Positions 1 to 7,971 are shown, counted from the first letter of the stretch. The stretch is DNA of 23,433 nucleotides from an uncultured Eubacteriales bacterium (GCA_949096025.1 CARXKP010000015.1:1-23433), one strand, 5' to 3'. Notes: generated by a model not told the origin, from the sequence alone. A program made the numbers and translations.

Positions 1-1970
1 AGATTATTTGTAAATTTTGAGGTCATTAAAGGAATTGGCGAAAATACTCAAAATATAAAAATTGAATATTTAGGGGATGAAGTTATAAATTCCTATGGCA
101 TAGGGCATTATTCAATAAAATTTAGTTGTCTTGAAAAAATTATATCAAAACTTGATAATTTTGAAATCAGCATTTCTCTAGTTAAAGAGGAAATTGCTAA
201 AGTTAGTGGAAACATTAATTTTGTTGGAGAAAATTGCAATGCTAACATTTTTAATGGCGAGTTTTCTAATGGAATTTATCAAGGAGATATCGATAGTATT
301 TTAAAAGATTTCACTCTTAATGAAGTTGTTCAACCTGATTTGAGCGATAAATTAAGTTCTTGGAAAAACTTAAAAGTTAGATTTGATGAAGATAATGGGC
401 AGTATTTACCAATCACGCTTGAATTTGATATAAAAAATAATTTAGAAGAAAGGCTTCTAGTAAATTTTGACATAGTTAAGGGAAATGGCAAAAATTCTGA
501 AAATATTAAGGTAGAAAGTCAGGGACAAACGATTATTAACTCTTTTAATCAAGAACATTATTTATTGAGATTTAGTTGCGATGATGATATTGTTTCTGTG
601 TTAGATAATTTTTCAATAACGTTAACTCTCAAAAAGGAAGAAGTTTCTTGGGTGAAAGGCGATATAAATTTTGAGGGTGAAGGATTTGACGTAAGTGTTT
701 CAAAAGGAAGTGCTGTTCAGGGAAGTGTGAATGAGGAACTCGAAAATAAATTGGAGGCTTTTTCATTTAATCAAGAAGGAGTTGAGCTGTTAAAGGAAAC
801 TTGGAAGAATTTAAAATTACAATTCATAGAAAATGAAAATACTTTTATTCCTATCGTGCTTGAATTTGATATAATAAATAATCTAAAAGAAAGACTTTTT
901 GTAGGAGTTGATGTTATAAATGGCGAGGGCGAAAATGCTGAAAATATTTCTATTGAAGTTATTGATAGTGCTTTAATTAATTCGCTTGGCCAAAAACATT
1001 TTCAGATAAGATTTATTTGCAATCAAAAAATCATTTCAAAACTTGATAATTTTCAGATAAATATCTCTTTTGTTAAGGAAGAGATTGCTTCAGTGAATGG
1101 TAATATTATCTTTGAAGGAGAAAAAATTGATGTTTTAGTTTCGGAAGGAACTCTCTTAGGTGGAAACATAAAAGGTGATATTTCAAATAAATTTAAAAAC
1201 ATAAACTTTAATAACTATGGTGAAAGTGGATTTGATGAAAAACTTAATTCTTGGCAAAACTTAAAGATAGATTTTGAAAAAGAAAATTTCATTGCAAAAC
1301 CTATAAATTTGAGTTTTAATATCACTAATAACTGCGAAGAAAATGTGGAACTCGGTTTTGAATTATATAAAGGGCTAGGAATTAATGCTGATAAAATATC
1401 TATGAATTTAGTAGGACAATCTTTAATTAACTCAAATACTACAGAAAATTATACCATCAGCTTTATGTGTGAAGGGGATTTAAAATCCATTCTTGATAGT
1501 TTCTCAATAAAAATTACTATTTTAGAAGTAGTTACTATAAAAACTAAAGGAAAAATTTCTTTTGCAGGCGAAAATATTGATGCTTTTATTTCAGCAGGTA
1601 CTATTGAAGAGGGCTCTTATATAGGTGATTTGTCTGAAAAGATGAAGGAGTTGAACTTTAATTCTAATGATTTTGATAAGACACTTTTAACTTGGCAAGA
1701 TATTAATTTAAAATTTGTTAAAAATGAAGAAAAGTTTGTACCTATTGTTATTAATTTTAAGATCTCTAATAATAATTATGAAAGATATGATTTGACTGTT
1801 GAAGTTGATAAAGGTGATGGATTAAATACAGATAATATAAACATTGAAACATCAACTATTAGACGAATAACTTCCTTTAATACATCAAGCTATACAATAA
1901 GATTTACTGCAAAGGAATTTTTAAAAACGGCATTAAATGGTTGGGAAGTAAAAATAAAGATAAAGAAAAA
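1..1970 (+). repeat. Tandem protein-coding repeats of about 147 aa
   Basis: Five copies lie in tandem inside the surface-protein gene, the first cut by the window edge and the last shortened. Equivalent Trp codons at 361, 802, 1252 and 1693 are spaced 441, 450 and 441 nt. Recurring elements are a PI.L.F.I.NN.ER block, a KG.G.N..NI block, LDNF, and a final GDIS-like segment. The pattern suggests beta-sandwich modules; I cannot assign a named family. Confidence 0.8.
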
Positions 1971-3723
1971 CTATGAAGCGAAGGTTTTAGACGAAGAAAA
2001 TATTTATGAATTTATTAGTTTTGACTTTGTAGATGATGCAGCAATTAATGCAACTGATAGAAATGTTAAAGGTAAAGCAATAATTTCATCTTTTGTTAAT
2101 AGTGAGGAAAACACTTTAGAAAATTTAGTTATTCCTGCTTATATTCAAAATGAAAACGGTTTATATAGAGTTACAAGCATTAAAGATGCTCAAAATGCAA
2201 CGAGTGGTGTGTTTGCAAACAGAACTTTATTAAAAATGGTAAGTATGCCAAGTACTATTGAAAATGTAGGAGATTATGCCTTTTATAATTGTAGTAATCT
2301 TGCATCTGTTGTTTTAAGAAAATCGATACAAACTATTGGAAACTATGCTTTTTATAATTGCTCAAAACTTTCAGAAATTGCTTTGCCTGATACAGTAACA
2401 GTTATAGGAGATTATGCTTTTTATAATTGTAGTAATATTCAAGCGTTTACAGTCAGCAAAACTTTGAGAACAGTTGGTAATTATGCTTTTTATAATTGTT
2501 ATAAAATGATAAAAATTTCTTTACCAGAAACAGTGACAACAATAGGACAATATGCTTTTTATAGATGTTCTGCTCTTACAGAATTTGTTATTCCTTCTAA
2601 TGTTAGAGAAATAAAAGATTGCACTTTCTATTTTTGCAGTTCATTAACCGAAATTTCTATCCCTTCAAGAGTTAGAAGTATAGGAGTGAGTGCTTTTGAA
2701 AGTTGCTATGGTATTGAAGAAATCTCACTTCCATTAAGTATGACTATTTTAAGTAAAAATGCTTTCTATAATTGCATAGAATTAAAAAGTGTTTCTATAG
2801 GATTAAATGTTAGAGAAATTGGAGAAAACGTTTTCACGCGATGTCCAAAAATTGAATCAATTACTATAAATGAAAATAACAGATATTTTGAAGACGGTGA
2901 CGGTAATTCTATTATAGAAAAGGCTAGCAATAAATTGATAGTTGGTTGTAAAACAACGGTTATAGCACCAAATGTTACAGCAATAGGGGCATCTGCATTC
3001 TTATATTGTTTAAATTTAACTAATATCACAATACCAGAAAATGTTGTTACTATTGAAAATAAAGCATTTTATGGTTGCGAAAGTCTTGAAAGTGTAAATT
3101 TTGCACTAAATTCAAGATTATTAACACTAAATGATGAAGCATTTTCTACTTGTAAAACATTGCAAGCAATAGAATTGCCGGATACTGTTGAAACAATAGG
3201 TTATTCTTGTTTCTTTACTTGCGAAAATCTTAAATCAGTTAAAATAGGAAAATATGCTAGAGAAATAGCATCAAATGCCTTTTTAAGATGTTATGCACTT
3301 GAAACTATTGAAATAGATGATGAAAATGCGATTTACGAAGATGGCAACGCAAATGCGATTATTATCAAGGCAGAAAATAAACTCTATTATGGATGCAAAA
3401 ATACAATTATTCCTGAAAATATAAAAATTATAGCATCATCTGCTTTTACTTCTTGTATAACTCTTTCAAGGATTAATATTCCAGCAGGAATTGAAACTAT
3501 TGAATCAATGGCATTTTCAGGATGTAGTGGTATTAGAACTATTGTAATTGATAATGCAGAATTTGCAAATGGACTTACAAATAAATATTCATATTCTTCT
3601 ATTGCTAGATATGCAACAACTATATATGTAAAAGAAGGGCTAAGCGTAGGCGTTTATATTACATCAAACTTTACATTATCAAGTAATAGTGATATCGCTG
3701 GATATTTAATGTATACTAAGTAA
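1..3723 (+). CDS. BspA-like leucine-rich repeat surface protein, 5' partial
   Basis: The frame is open from base 1, so the gene starts before the window; 1240 residues are visible. A TTG at 340 is an internal codon, not a start, because the same repeat continues upstream of it. Residues 1 to about 655 hold one partial and four near-complete repeats of about 147 residues, each opening with a W-(K/Q)-(N/D)-(L/I) motif (Trp codons at 361, 802, 1252 and 1693). From about residue 730 to 1187 come BspA/Treponema-type leucine-rich repeats (LRR_5) with a YAFYNC-like core every 23 residues. Such proteins are usually secreted or surface-displayed and bind host or environmental ligands. I see no C-terminal anchor (no LPxTG, no terminal TM), so attachment must be N-terminal or absent. 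A terminator follows the stop. The LRR call is firm; the ligand and the nature of the N-terminal repeats are unknown. Confidence 0.85.
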   Translation, partial: RLFVNFEVIKGIGENTQNIKIEYLGDEVINSYGIGHYSIKFSCLEKIISKLDNFEISISLVKEEIAKVSGNINFVGENCNANIFNGEFSNGIYQGDIDSILKDFTLNEVVQPDLSDKLSSWKNLKVRFDEDNGQYLPITLEFDIKNNLEERLLVNFDIVKGNGKNSENIKVESQGQTIINSFNQEHYLLRFSCDDDIVSVLDNFSITLTLKKEEVSWVKGDINFEGEGFDVSVSKGSAVQGSVNEELENKLEAFSFNQEGVELLKETWKNLKLQFIENENTFIPIVLEFDIINNLKERLFVGVDVINGEGENAENISIEVIDSALINSLGQKHFQIRFICNQKIISKLDNFQINISFVKEEIASVNGNIIFEGEKIDVLVSEGTLLGGNIKGDISNKFKNINFNNYGESGFDEKLNSWQNLKIDFEKENFIAKPINLSFNITNNCEENVELGFELYKGLGINADKISMNLVGQSLINSNTTENYTISFMCEGDLKSILDSFSIKITILEVVTIKTKGKISFAGENIDAFISAGTIEEGSYIGDLSEKMKELNFNSNDFDKTLLTWQDINLKFVKNEEKFVPIVINFKISNNNYERYDLTVEVDKGDGLNTDNINIETSTIRRITSFNTSSYTIRFTAKEFLKTALNGWEVKIKIKKNYEAKVLDEENIYEFISFDFVDDAAINATDRNVKGKAIISSFVNSEENTLENLVIPAYIQNENGLYRVTSIKDAQNATSGVFANRTLLKMVSMPSTIENVGDYAFYNCSNLASVVLRKSIQTIGNYAFYNCSKLSEIALPDTVTVIGDYAFYNCSNIQAFTVSKTLRTVGNYAFYNCYKMIKISLPETVTTIGQYAFYRCSALTEFVIPSNVREIKDCTFYFCSSLTEISIPSRVRSIGVSAFESCYGIEEISLPLSMTILSKNAFYNCIELKSVSIGLNVREIGENVFTRCPKIESITINENNRYFEDGDGNSIIEKASNKLIVGCKTTVIAPNVTAIGASAFLYCLNLTNITIPENVVTIENKAFYGCESLESVNFALNSRLLTLNDEAFSTCKTLQAIELPDTVETIGYSCFFTCENLKSVKIGKYAREIASNAFLRCYALETIEIDDENAIYEDGNANAIIIKAENKLYYGCKNTIIPENIKIIASSAFTSCITLSRINIPAGIETIESMAFSGCSGIRTIVIDNAEFANGLTNKYSYSSIARYATTIYVKEGLSVGVYITSNFTLSSNSDIAGYLMYTK
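2275..2619 (+). repeat. Exact 69-nt periodic leucine-rich repeats
   Basis: Five consecutive LRR_5 units begin their YAF(Y) motif at 2275, 2344, 2413, 2482 and 2551, exactly 69 nt (23 codons) apart. The core TATGCTTTTTATAATTG recurs nearly unchanged at DNA level in the first four. Further, more diverged units continue to about 3560. Confidence 0.85.
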
Positions 3724-3728
3724 ATTGC

Positions 3729-3757
3729 AAAAAGACGACATAATTAGTCGTCTTTTT
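3729..3757 (+). terminator. Rho-independent terminator of the LRR gene
   Basis: A perfect GACGAC / GTCGTC stem with a 7-nt loop is flanked by A and T runs, six bases after the stop codon. The flanking A run means it may also stop minus-strand transcription. Confidence 0.85.
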
Positions 3758-3767
3758 TATTAAAAAT

Positions 3768-3860
3768 ATGTTAAAAATTGAAAATGTTTACAAATCCTAT
3801 GGCAAGAAAAAATTTTTGACTGGAGTAACCTTTAAGGTGCGTTCAAATTGCAAATTGTAA
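3768..3860 (+). pseudogene. Remnant of an ABC transporter ATPase N-terminus
   Basis: A 30-codon frame starts MLKIENVYKSYGKKKF and continues LTGVTFKV, then shifts to unrelated residues and stops. This matches the first beta strands and A-loop Tyr (Y11) region of ABC ATPases, which in intact genes is followed by the Walker A motif about 15 residues later. No Walker A, signature or Walker B follows before the terminator at 3911, and no ribosome site precedes the ATG. I read it as a deletion scar of an ABC ATPase gene. The similarity is recognised by eye and short, so chance resemblance is possible. Confidence 0.5.
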
Positions 3861-3910
3861 TATATTGTGTTCTTGCTCTTTTGATTTTGAAGAGAAGGGA
3901 AAATAGATAG

Positions 3911-3939
3911 AAAAAACACTGATTTAATCAGCGTTTTTT
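3911..3939 (-). terminator. Terminator between convergent units
   Basis: An A6...T6-flanked stem (CACTGAT / ATCAGCG, one A-C mismatch) lies just past the 3' end of the minus-strand metalloprotease gene. It has U-tracts in both directions, so it can serve both strands. Confidence 0.75.
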
Positions 3940-3957
3940 ATTTGTTATTTCTATAAA

Positions 3958-5193
3958 TTAATTTATTTTACAAGCGGTCCTGAAATTAAATGAAAGACTA
4001 TTAAGATTATAGTAATTTCCTATTAGATCAAGCATTAAAATATAGTTACCAAGTTTTATAAAGATAATATTGTTGTTTGCATTTCCGTTAGGTGTGGCAT
4101 AAAGTATTCCATCACCATAGTCTGTATAGCTTATACTTTTCGAATGTGAAAAACTACCTTTGCTTGTTCCGTGAGTATAACCATTTTTTTTATCAATATC
4201 AAAACCACCATAATATGTTTCATTTGGTCTTTCAAGATATTCAAGTTCGGTAAACGATACATTAGTTTGACCAAATGTTTTATCTCTATTTATACCTGTT
4301 TGAATAAGACCATTAAGTTCGCGAGTGTCAGCATAGCCTTTTGCTTGTAAATCGCATTGAAGGGTGGTCAAATCAATATTTTGTAATGCTGTAGAGTAGA
4401 TTAGTTTAATATTATTTTTTTGAGTGTGTGAGATTGAATTTTCATAATTAACAATATAATTTTTTATTTGTTCATCAGTAAGTGGATTTGCTGGATTGCG
4501 GTAGTAGGCATCTATAAAGGCAACATCACTTTTTGAGAAGTGACGGAGAGAGGTGTTGTTATAATTTTGCATAACAGTTGTTTTCTCTGCGTTAGGATTA
4601 TTATAAGCATCCCCAGCACCTAAAAGATGCATAAATTCGTGTTTGAATGTGAGCATAAAGTAATCAACTCTATTTAAAACTTCTGTTTTTAAAGTTATAC
4701 CATAATTACCAGTGTATGAACCTGTTGAAAAGTGTGCAAGCCCTAGTATCTGTCTTGATGAATTATCTCCAAGATTGTCTGATACGTTCATACGTATAGA
4801 ATAATGCTGATTAAAATCCTCTTGAGATGGTGAGTAATTGATTTTAAAAGTATAGTTTGGATTGACAACGCTAAAGACTTCATTAAATTCACGGACTGCA
4901 TCTTCAAGCATTATTTTTTGATAATCAGAAACTTCATAAGTCATATTAAAAGTAATTTCTTCTTGATTTTCAGGGCATTTCATACGTTGGATCATATCGC
5001 CTTGTATGTACATTTTTTCTCTTGAACCATAAATTTCATTTAGTCTTTCCATAACGTTTTCTTCACTTGGAAGGGTAAAAGTAGATTTCCAAAGCTCATT
5101 ATTCTTTGTGCAACTTATTGTTAATAGTCCTGAAAACAGAATAATGAAAGATAAAATAAACAAACTTGAATATTTTAATATTTTCTTTTTCAT
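3958..5193 (-). CDS. Probable lipoprotein zinc metalloprotease (HExxHxxGxxD)
   Basis: A 411-aa protein. Residues 1-27 form a signal peptide (KKK, then a hydrophobic core) ending at LLTISC; Cys28 is a likely lipidation site, though the -3 residue is Thr rather than the usual Leu. The zinc motif is HEFMHLLGAGD: His185, His189 and Asp195 as ligands, Glu186 as catalytic base. A TTVMQNY segment (Met208) could be the Met-turn, so the protein fits the metzincin-like group with Asp as third ligand, as in snapalysin (M7). The rest (about 235-411) is not recognised. It is predicted to act outside the membrane; its substrate is unknown. The start has GGAG 6 nt upstream and a good promoter at 5217-5245. 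The protease call rests on the motif only. Confidence 0.75.
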   Translation of the reverse strand: MKKKILKYSSLFILSFIILFSGLLTISCTKNNELWKSTFTLPSEENVMERLNEIYGSREKMYIQGDMIQRMKCPENQEEITFNMTYEVSDYQKIMLEDAVREFNEVFSVVNPNYTFKINYSPSQEDFNQHYSIRMNVSDNLGDNSSRQILGLAHFSTGSYTGNYGITLKTEVLNRVDYFMLTFKHEFMHLLGAGDAYNNPNAEKTTVMQNYNNTSLRHFSKSDVAFIDAYYRNPANPLTDEQIKNYIVNYENSISHTQKNNIKLIYSTALQNIDLTTLQCDLQAKGYADTRELNGLIQTGINRDKTFGQTNVSFTELEYLERPNETYYGGFDIDKKNGYTHGTSKGSFSHSKSISYTDYGDGILYATPNGNANNNIIFIKLGNYILMLDLIGNYYNLNSLSFNFRTACKIN

Positions 5194-5216
5194 ATTTTTC
5201 TCCTATAAACATATAA

Positions 5217-5245
5217 ATTTTAGCACTAAAAATATATTTTGTAAA
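5217..5245 (-). promoter_or_regulatory. Sigma-A promoter of the metalloprotease gene
   Basis: On the minus strand, TTTACA (-35), a 17-nt spacer and TAAAAT (-10). The predicted start near 5210 gives a leader of about 16 nt containing the GGAG site. Confidence 0.65.
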
Positions 5246-5246
5246 T

Positions 5247-5276
5247 AAAAAACATCTATTCAATGATAGATGTTTT
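5247..5276 (-). terminator. Terminator of the papain-like-candidate gene
   Basis: On the minus strand AAAACATCTAT and ATAGATGTTTT pair around a 6-nt loop and a T run follows. The stem overlaps the stop codon of the gene at 5275-5886, separating it from the metalloprotease gene downstream. Confidence 0.8.
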
Positions 5277-5886
5277 ATTCTTTTTCAGTTTCTGCGTAAG
5301 GATTTGAAATCAAATACATATCTCGTAAAATATATTTTAGTCCACTATCCGGTATGAAAGCAGTTGGAGCATTATCGAATGTATCCACTCGATTAGAGTA
5401 CCAGCCATATTTCCCAGACCAAGAACCATTTTTCTCTTGAAGTAGAAAATGAAAATCATAACCAAGTCTTGCGGAGGGGTCATTTGCTAAATAAAAAGCA
5501 ACTTTCCATTCATTTGATTTTGTAAAAGTATTTGGTGAGCAGAGTTTATATTCAAGTCCAACTCTTTTAACTATTGAAAATAGAGCGTCTCTTATATCAT
5601 CATCATCAACCATATTTCTATCATTAAAAACTCCACCATATTTTCCAAAGCCTTGTGCAGTTTCGTAAGGGTTTAAATCAAGACTTACAAAATGTTCATT
5701 TTTTAAATTAAAGCAGGCGTGTTCAAAACAATTAGCCATATCACCAACTGCTAAGTTACCATCATCATCGACATAATATCTGTAACTTTCTCTTCCGCGT
5801 GAGGCAACATAACCATTTTTATAAACTGTACTTAATTTTTTTATAAGAGAACAAGTTTGTGGATTAAATATTTCATTGTTTTTCAT
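5275..5886 (-). CDS. Unassigned 203-aa protein, possible papain-like fold
   Basis: No signal peptide or TM segment, so probably cytoplasmic. Visible blocks are NCFEHACFNL (Cys53), GYDFHFLLQ (His146) and WSGKYGW (156-162). The order NC(Y/F)xxA, then D(Y/F)HF, then WSxKxG resembles, from memory, small uncharacterised Bacillota and phage proteins with a Cys-His pair typical of clan CA (papain/NlpC-P60-like) enzymes. That is inference; the fold is not proven and a third catalytic residue is not identified. Length and ORF integrity are good. The ATG has no Shine-Dalgarno site, but a perfect-consensus promoter places the transcript start on it, so it is probably leaderless. The gene is divergent from mtaB. 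Confidence 0.55.
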   Translation of the reverse strand: MKNNEIFNPQTCSLIKKLSTVYKNGYVASRGRESYRYYVDDDGNLAVGDMANCFEHACFNLKNEHFVSLDLNPYETAQGFGKYGGVFNDRNMVDDDDIRDALFSIVKRVGLEYKLCSPNTFTKSNEWKVAFYLANDPSARLGYDFHFLLQEKNGSWSGKYGWYSNRVDTFDNAPTAFIPDSGLKYILRDMYLISNPYAETEKE

Positions 5887-5892
5887 AATATA

Positions 5893-5921
5893 ATTATAAA
5901 AAATATTTGCGTCTTTGTCAA
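5893..5921 (-). promoter_or_regulatory. Consensus promoter predicting a leaderless transcript
   Basis: On the minus strand, TTGACA, exactly 17 nt, TATAAT: a perfect sigma-A consensus. The -10 ends 7 nt before the A of the ATG at 5886, so the predicted +1 is the A of the start codon. Confidence 0.8.
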
Positions 5922-5952
5922 TATTTAATATGATTAAAAAGAAACAAAAAAC

Positions 5953-5981
5953 TTGATTATTTATTATAAATTTGATAAAAT
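5953..5981 (+). promoter_or_regulatory. Promoter of mtaB, near-leaderless
   Basis: TTGATT (-35), 17 nt, TAAAAT (-10). The expected +1 is about 5988 and the ATG is at 5989, with no Shine-Dalgarno sequence between. Confidence 0.6.
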
Positions 5982-5988
5982 AAGATTT

Positions 5989-7278
5989 ATGAAAATATCA
6001 GTAGTTACACTTGGCTGTAAGGTAAATAAATATGAGAGTGATGCTCTTATAAACAAATTAAATTCTTTAGGATTTGATGCGACAGATAAATTGGAGTTTG
6101 CCGATGTCTTTGTTATAAATACTTGTGCTGTAACAAAAGAGGCAGAAAAAAAGTCTAGGCAGATGATTGCAAGATGCAAAAAATTCAACAAGAATGCGAA
6201 GTTTTTCGTATGTGGTTGTTCATCTCAGCATAATAGTAAACAGTTTTTAGAGAAAGATGTAGAGGTGGTTGTCGGTACAAGCGGAAAGACTAAAATTATT
6301 GATTTTATAGAAAACTTAGCCAAAAATACACAAAATTATATAAAAAATAGTGAAAAAATTGAAGAATTGCCTTTAATTTATCAAGATGATATGTTGGCAT
6401 ACCAAACTAGAACTCGCAGTTACATTAAAATTCAAGACGGTTGTAACAACTTTTGCTCCTATTGTATTATTCCATATTTAAGGGGTAGAAGTAGGTCAAG
6501 AGATGTAAGTTCTATTATTGAAGAAGCAAAGATGCTAGGTGAGGATGTAAAAGAAATTGTACTTACTGGTATTAATGTTACCGATTATAAAATTGATGGA
6601 GAAGCGGGACTTTTAACCTTATTACAAAATCTTAATGGACTAGGAAAAAGATTAAGACTTAGTTCAATGGAAGAAACTCTAGTGAGTGAGGATTTTATTA
6701 GGGGGCTTTCAGAGTTAAAAAACTTTTGTCCACATTTTCATTTGTCTTTGCAAAGTGGTTCAAACACTGTATTAAAACGAATGAATAGGCATTATAGTGC
6801 AGAAGATTTTGAAATGTCAGTAAGGCTAATTAGAAAGTATTTCCCTCGTGCCGGAATTACTACTGATGTAATAGTCGGCTTTCCAAATGAAAGTGAAGAG
6901 GAATTTAATGAAACTTATGCTTTTATTGAAAAAGTCAAATTTAGTCAACTTCATATTTTTAAATATTCTCCGCGTGAGGGAACTGCTTCATATAAGTTAT
7001 ATAAAGACCTCCCATTTGAAGTAAAACAAGAAAGGCTTGAAAGGCTAGAAAAGTTAAACGATAGATTGAAGTCGGAGTTTATTATTGATTGTTGTAATAG
7101 TTCTACTCCATATAGTTTGCTTATTGAAGAAAAAGTAGGAGATTATTTTATTGGTTATACTAAAAACTATATTAGAACTTATGTAAAGTGTGATAGTATG
7201 GAAGATTTAACTAATGAGGTTGTACAAGTAAAACTAGATGTTCCATATAAGGATGGGGCGAAAGGAACTATTTTATAA
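5989..7278 (+). CDS. mtaB: tRNA t6A37 methylthiotransferase MtaB
   Basis: A radical-SAM enzyme that converts t6A to ms2t6A at position 37 of ANN-decoding tRNAs, using two [4Fe-4S] clusters. The 429-aa protein has the full family plan. An N-terminal UPF0004/MTTase domain carries the cluster cysteines Cys10 (TLGCKVN), Cys46 (NTCAV) and Cys77 (CGCSSQ). The radical-SAM motif CNNFCSYC has Cys152, Cys156 and Cys159. A C-terminal TRAM-like domain spans about 370-429. The TLGCKVNxYE start and KIQDGC block favour MtaB over MiaB or RimO. I chose ATG 5989 because family proteins begin there; an upstream in-frame TTG at 5953 would add 12 atypical residues and overlaps the -35. No SD is present, and a promoter ends just before the ATG, suggesting a leaderless transcript. 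Confidence 0.93.
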   Translation: MKISVVTLGCKVNKYESDALINKLNSLGFDATDKLEFADVFVINTCAVTKEAEKKSRQMIARCKKFNKNAKFFVCGCSSQHNSKQFLEKDVEVVVGTSGKTKIIDFIENLAKNTQNYIKNSEKIEELPLIYQDDMLAYQTRTRSYIKIQDGCNNFCSYCIIPYLRGRSRSRDVSSIIEEAKMLGEDVKEIVLTGINVTDYKIDGEAGLLTLLQNLNGLGKRLRLSSMEETLVSEDFIRGLSELKNFCPHFHLSLQSGSNTVLKRMNRHYSAEDFEMSVRLIRKYFPRAGITTDVIVGFPNESEEEFNETYAFIEKVKFSQLHIFKYSPREGTASYKLYKDLPFEVKQERLERLEKLNDRLKSEFIIDCCNSSTPYSLLIEEKVGDYFIGYTKNYIRTYVKCDSMEDLTNEVVQVKLDVPYKDGAKGTIL

Positions 7279-7305
7279 AAAAATAAAAGATTTTTCTTTA
7301 ACTGC

Positions 7306-7334
7306 TTGACAAAAAGATTAATAATATTTATAAT
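7306..7334 (+). promoter_or_regulatory. Perfect consensus promoter of rpsU-rplS
   Basis: TTGACA, 17 nt, TATAAT. The expected +1 near 7341 leaves a leader of about 30 nt carrying AAGGTGG. This strength suits a ribosomal-protein gene. Confidence 0.85.
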
Positions 7335-7370
7335 TAAATAGATTTTATGAATTAGAAGGTGGTGAGAAGA

Positions 7371-7553
7371 TTGACAACTGTTAAAGTGGGCGAGAATGAA
7401 ACTCTTGAAAGTGCTCTTAAGAGATTTAAGAGAAAATGCCAAAAAGATGGTATCATTGGTGATATTAGAAGAAAAGAAGCCTATGACAAGCCTAGCGTAG
7501 CAAAGAAAAAGAAAAGAGAAGCTGCTAGAAAGAGAGCAAGAAAAAGAGGCTAA
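7371..7553 (+). CDS. rpsU: Small ribosomal subunit protein bS21
   Basis: A 60-aa very basic protein of the 30S platform, near the anti-Shine-Dalgarno end of 16S rRNA, involved in initiation. The core VGENETLESALKRFKRKC and the Lys/Arg-rich tail (KKKKREAARKRARKRG) are typical of bS21. I chose TTG 7371: AAGGTGG sits 7 nt upstream and family proteins begin about here. A GTG at 7359 would place the start inside that ribosome site and add four residues (MVRR). A consensus promoter precedes it and rplS follows 60 nt later with no terminator between. Confidence 0.93.
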   Translation: MTTVKVGENETLESALKRFKRKCQKDGIIGDIRRKEAYDKPSVAKKKKREAARKRARKRG

Positions 7554-7613
7554 AAGTTAATCTTTTTGCAATTTAATTTGCAATAATAAAAAATACATTA
7601 AAAGGAGAATAAA

Positions 7614-7964
7614 ATGGCTAACATTATTGACCAAATCGAGAAAGAAAATATGAAAGAAACTCTCCCTGAATTCAATATCGGTGACACTGTTAGAGTTGGC
7701 GTTAAGATTAAAGAAGGCGACAAAGAAAGAATTCAAGGTTATGAGGGCGTTGTTATTGCTCGTAAGAATGGTGGAGTTAGAGAAACTTTCACTGTAAGAA
7801 AAATTTCAAACGGTGTTGGTGTTGAAAAGACTTTCCCTATGCACTCTCCACTTGTTACAAGTGTTGAAGTTGTTAGAAAGGGTAAGCCAAGAAGAGCAAA
7901 ACTTTATTATGTTCGTAATCTTACCGGAAAAGCTGCTAAAATTAAATCAGCAGACAATAACTAA
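7614..7964 (+). CDS. rplS: Large ribosomal subunit protein bL19
   Basis: A 116-aa protein of normal family length, located at the 30S-50S interface. Recognisable blocks are FNIGDTVRVGVKIKEG, RIQGYEGVVIARK, and the C-terminal VRKGKPRRAKLYYVRNLTGKAAK. AAAAGGAG lies 7 nt before the ATG. It is probably co-transcribed with rpsU from the promoter at 7306. The 60-nt gap contains only a weak TTGCAA palindromic pair, which is not a convincing terminator. A strong terminator follows the gene. Confidence 0.96.
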   Translation: MANIIDQIEKENMKETLPEFNIGDTVRVGVKIKEGDKERIQGYEGVVIARKNGGVRETFTVRKISNGVGVEKTFPMHSPLVTSVEVVRKGKPRRAKLYYVRNLTGKAAKIKSADNN

Positions 7965-7971
7965 TAATTTT

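Noticed and set aside
340..342. TTG at 340 as start of the large surface-protein gene
   Set aside because: The same frame and the same repeat unit continue upstream to base 1, so this TTG is an internal Leu codon.
5953..5988. Upstream TTG start of mtaB
   Set aside because: It adds 12 residues not typical of MtaB and coincides with the -35 element; MKISVVTLGCKVN is the expected family start.
7279..7300. A-rich and T-rich stretch after mtaB as a terminator
   Set aside because: Only a few A-U pairs are possible, with no stable stem.
7567..7583. TTGCAA palindromic pair upstream of rplS as an L19 leader element or terminator
   Set aside because: The stem is only six AT-rich pairs with no U tract, and I could not match it to the known L19 leader structure.
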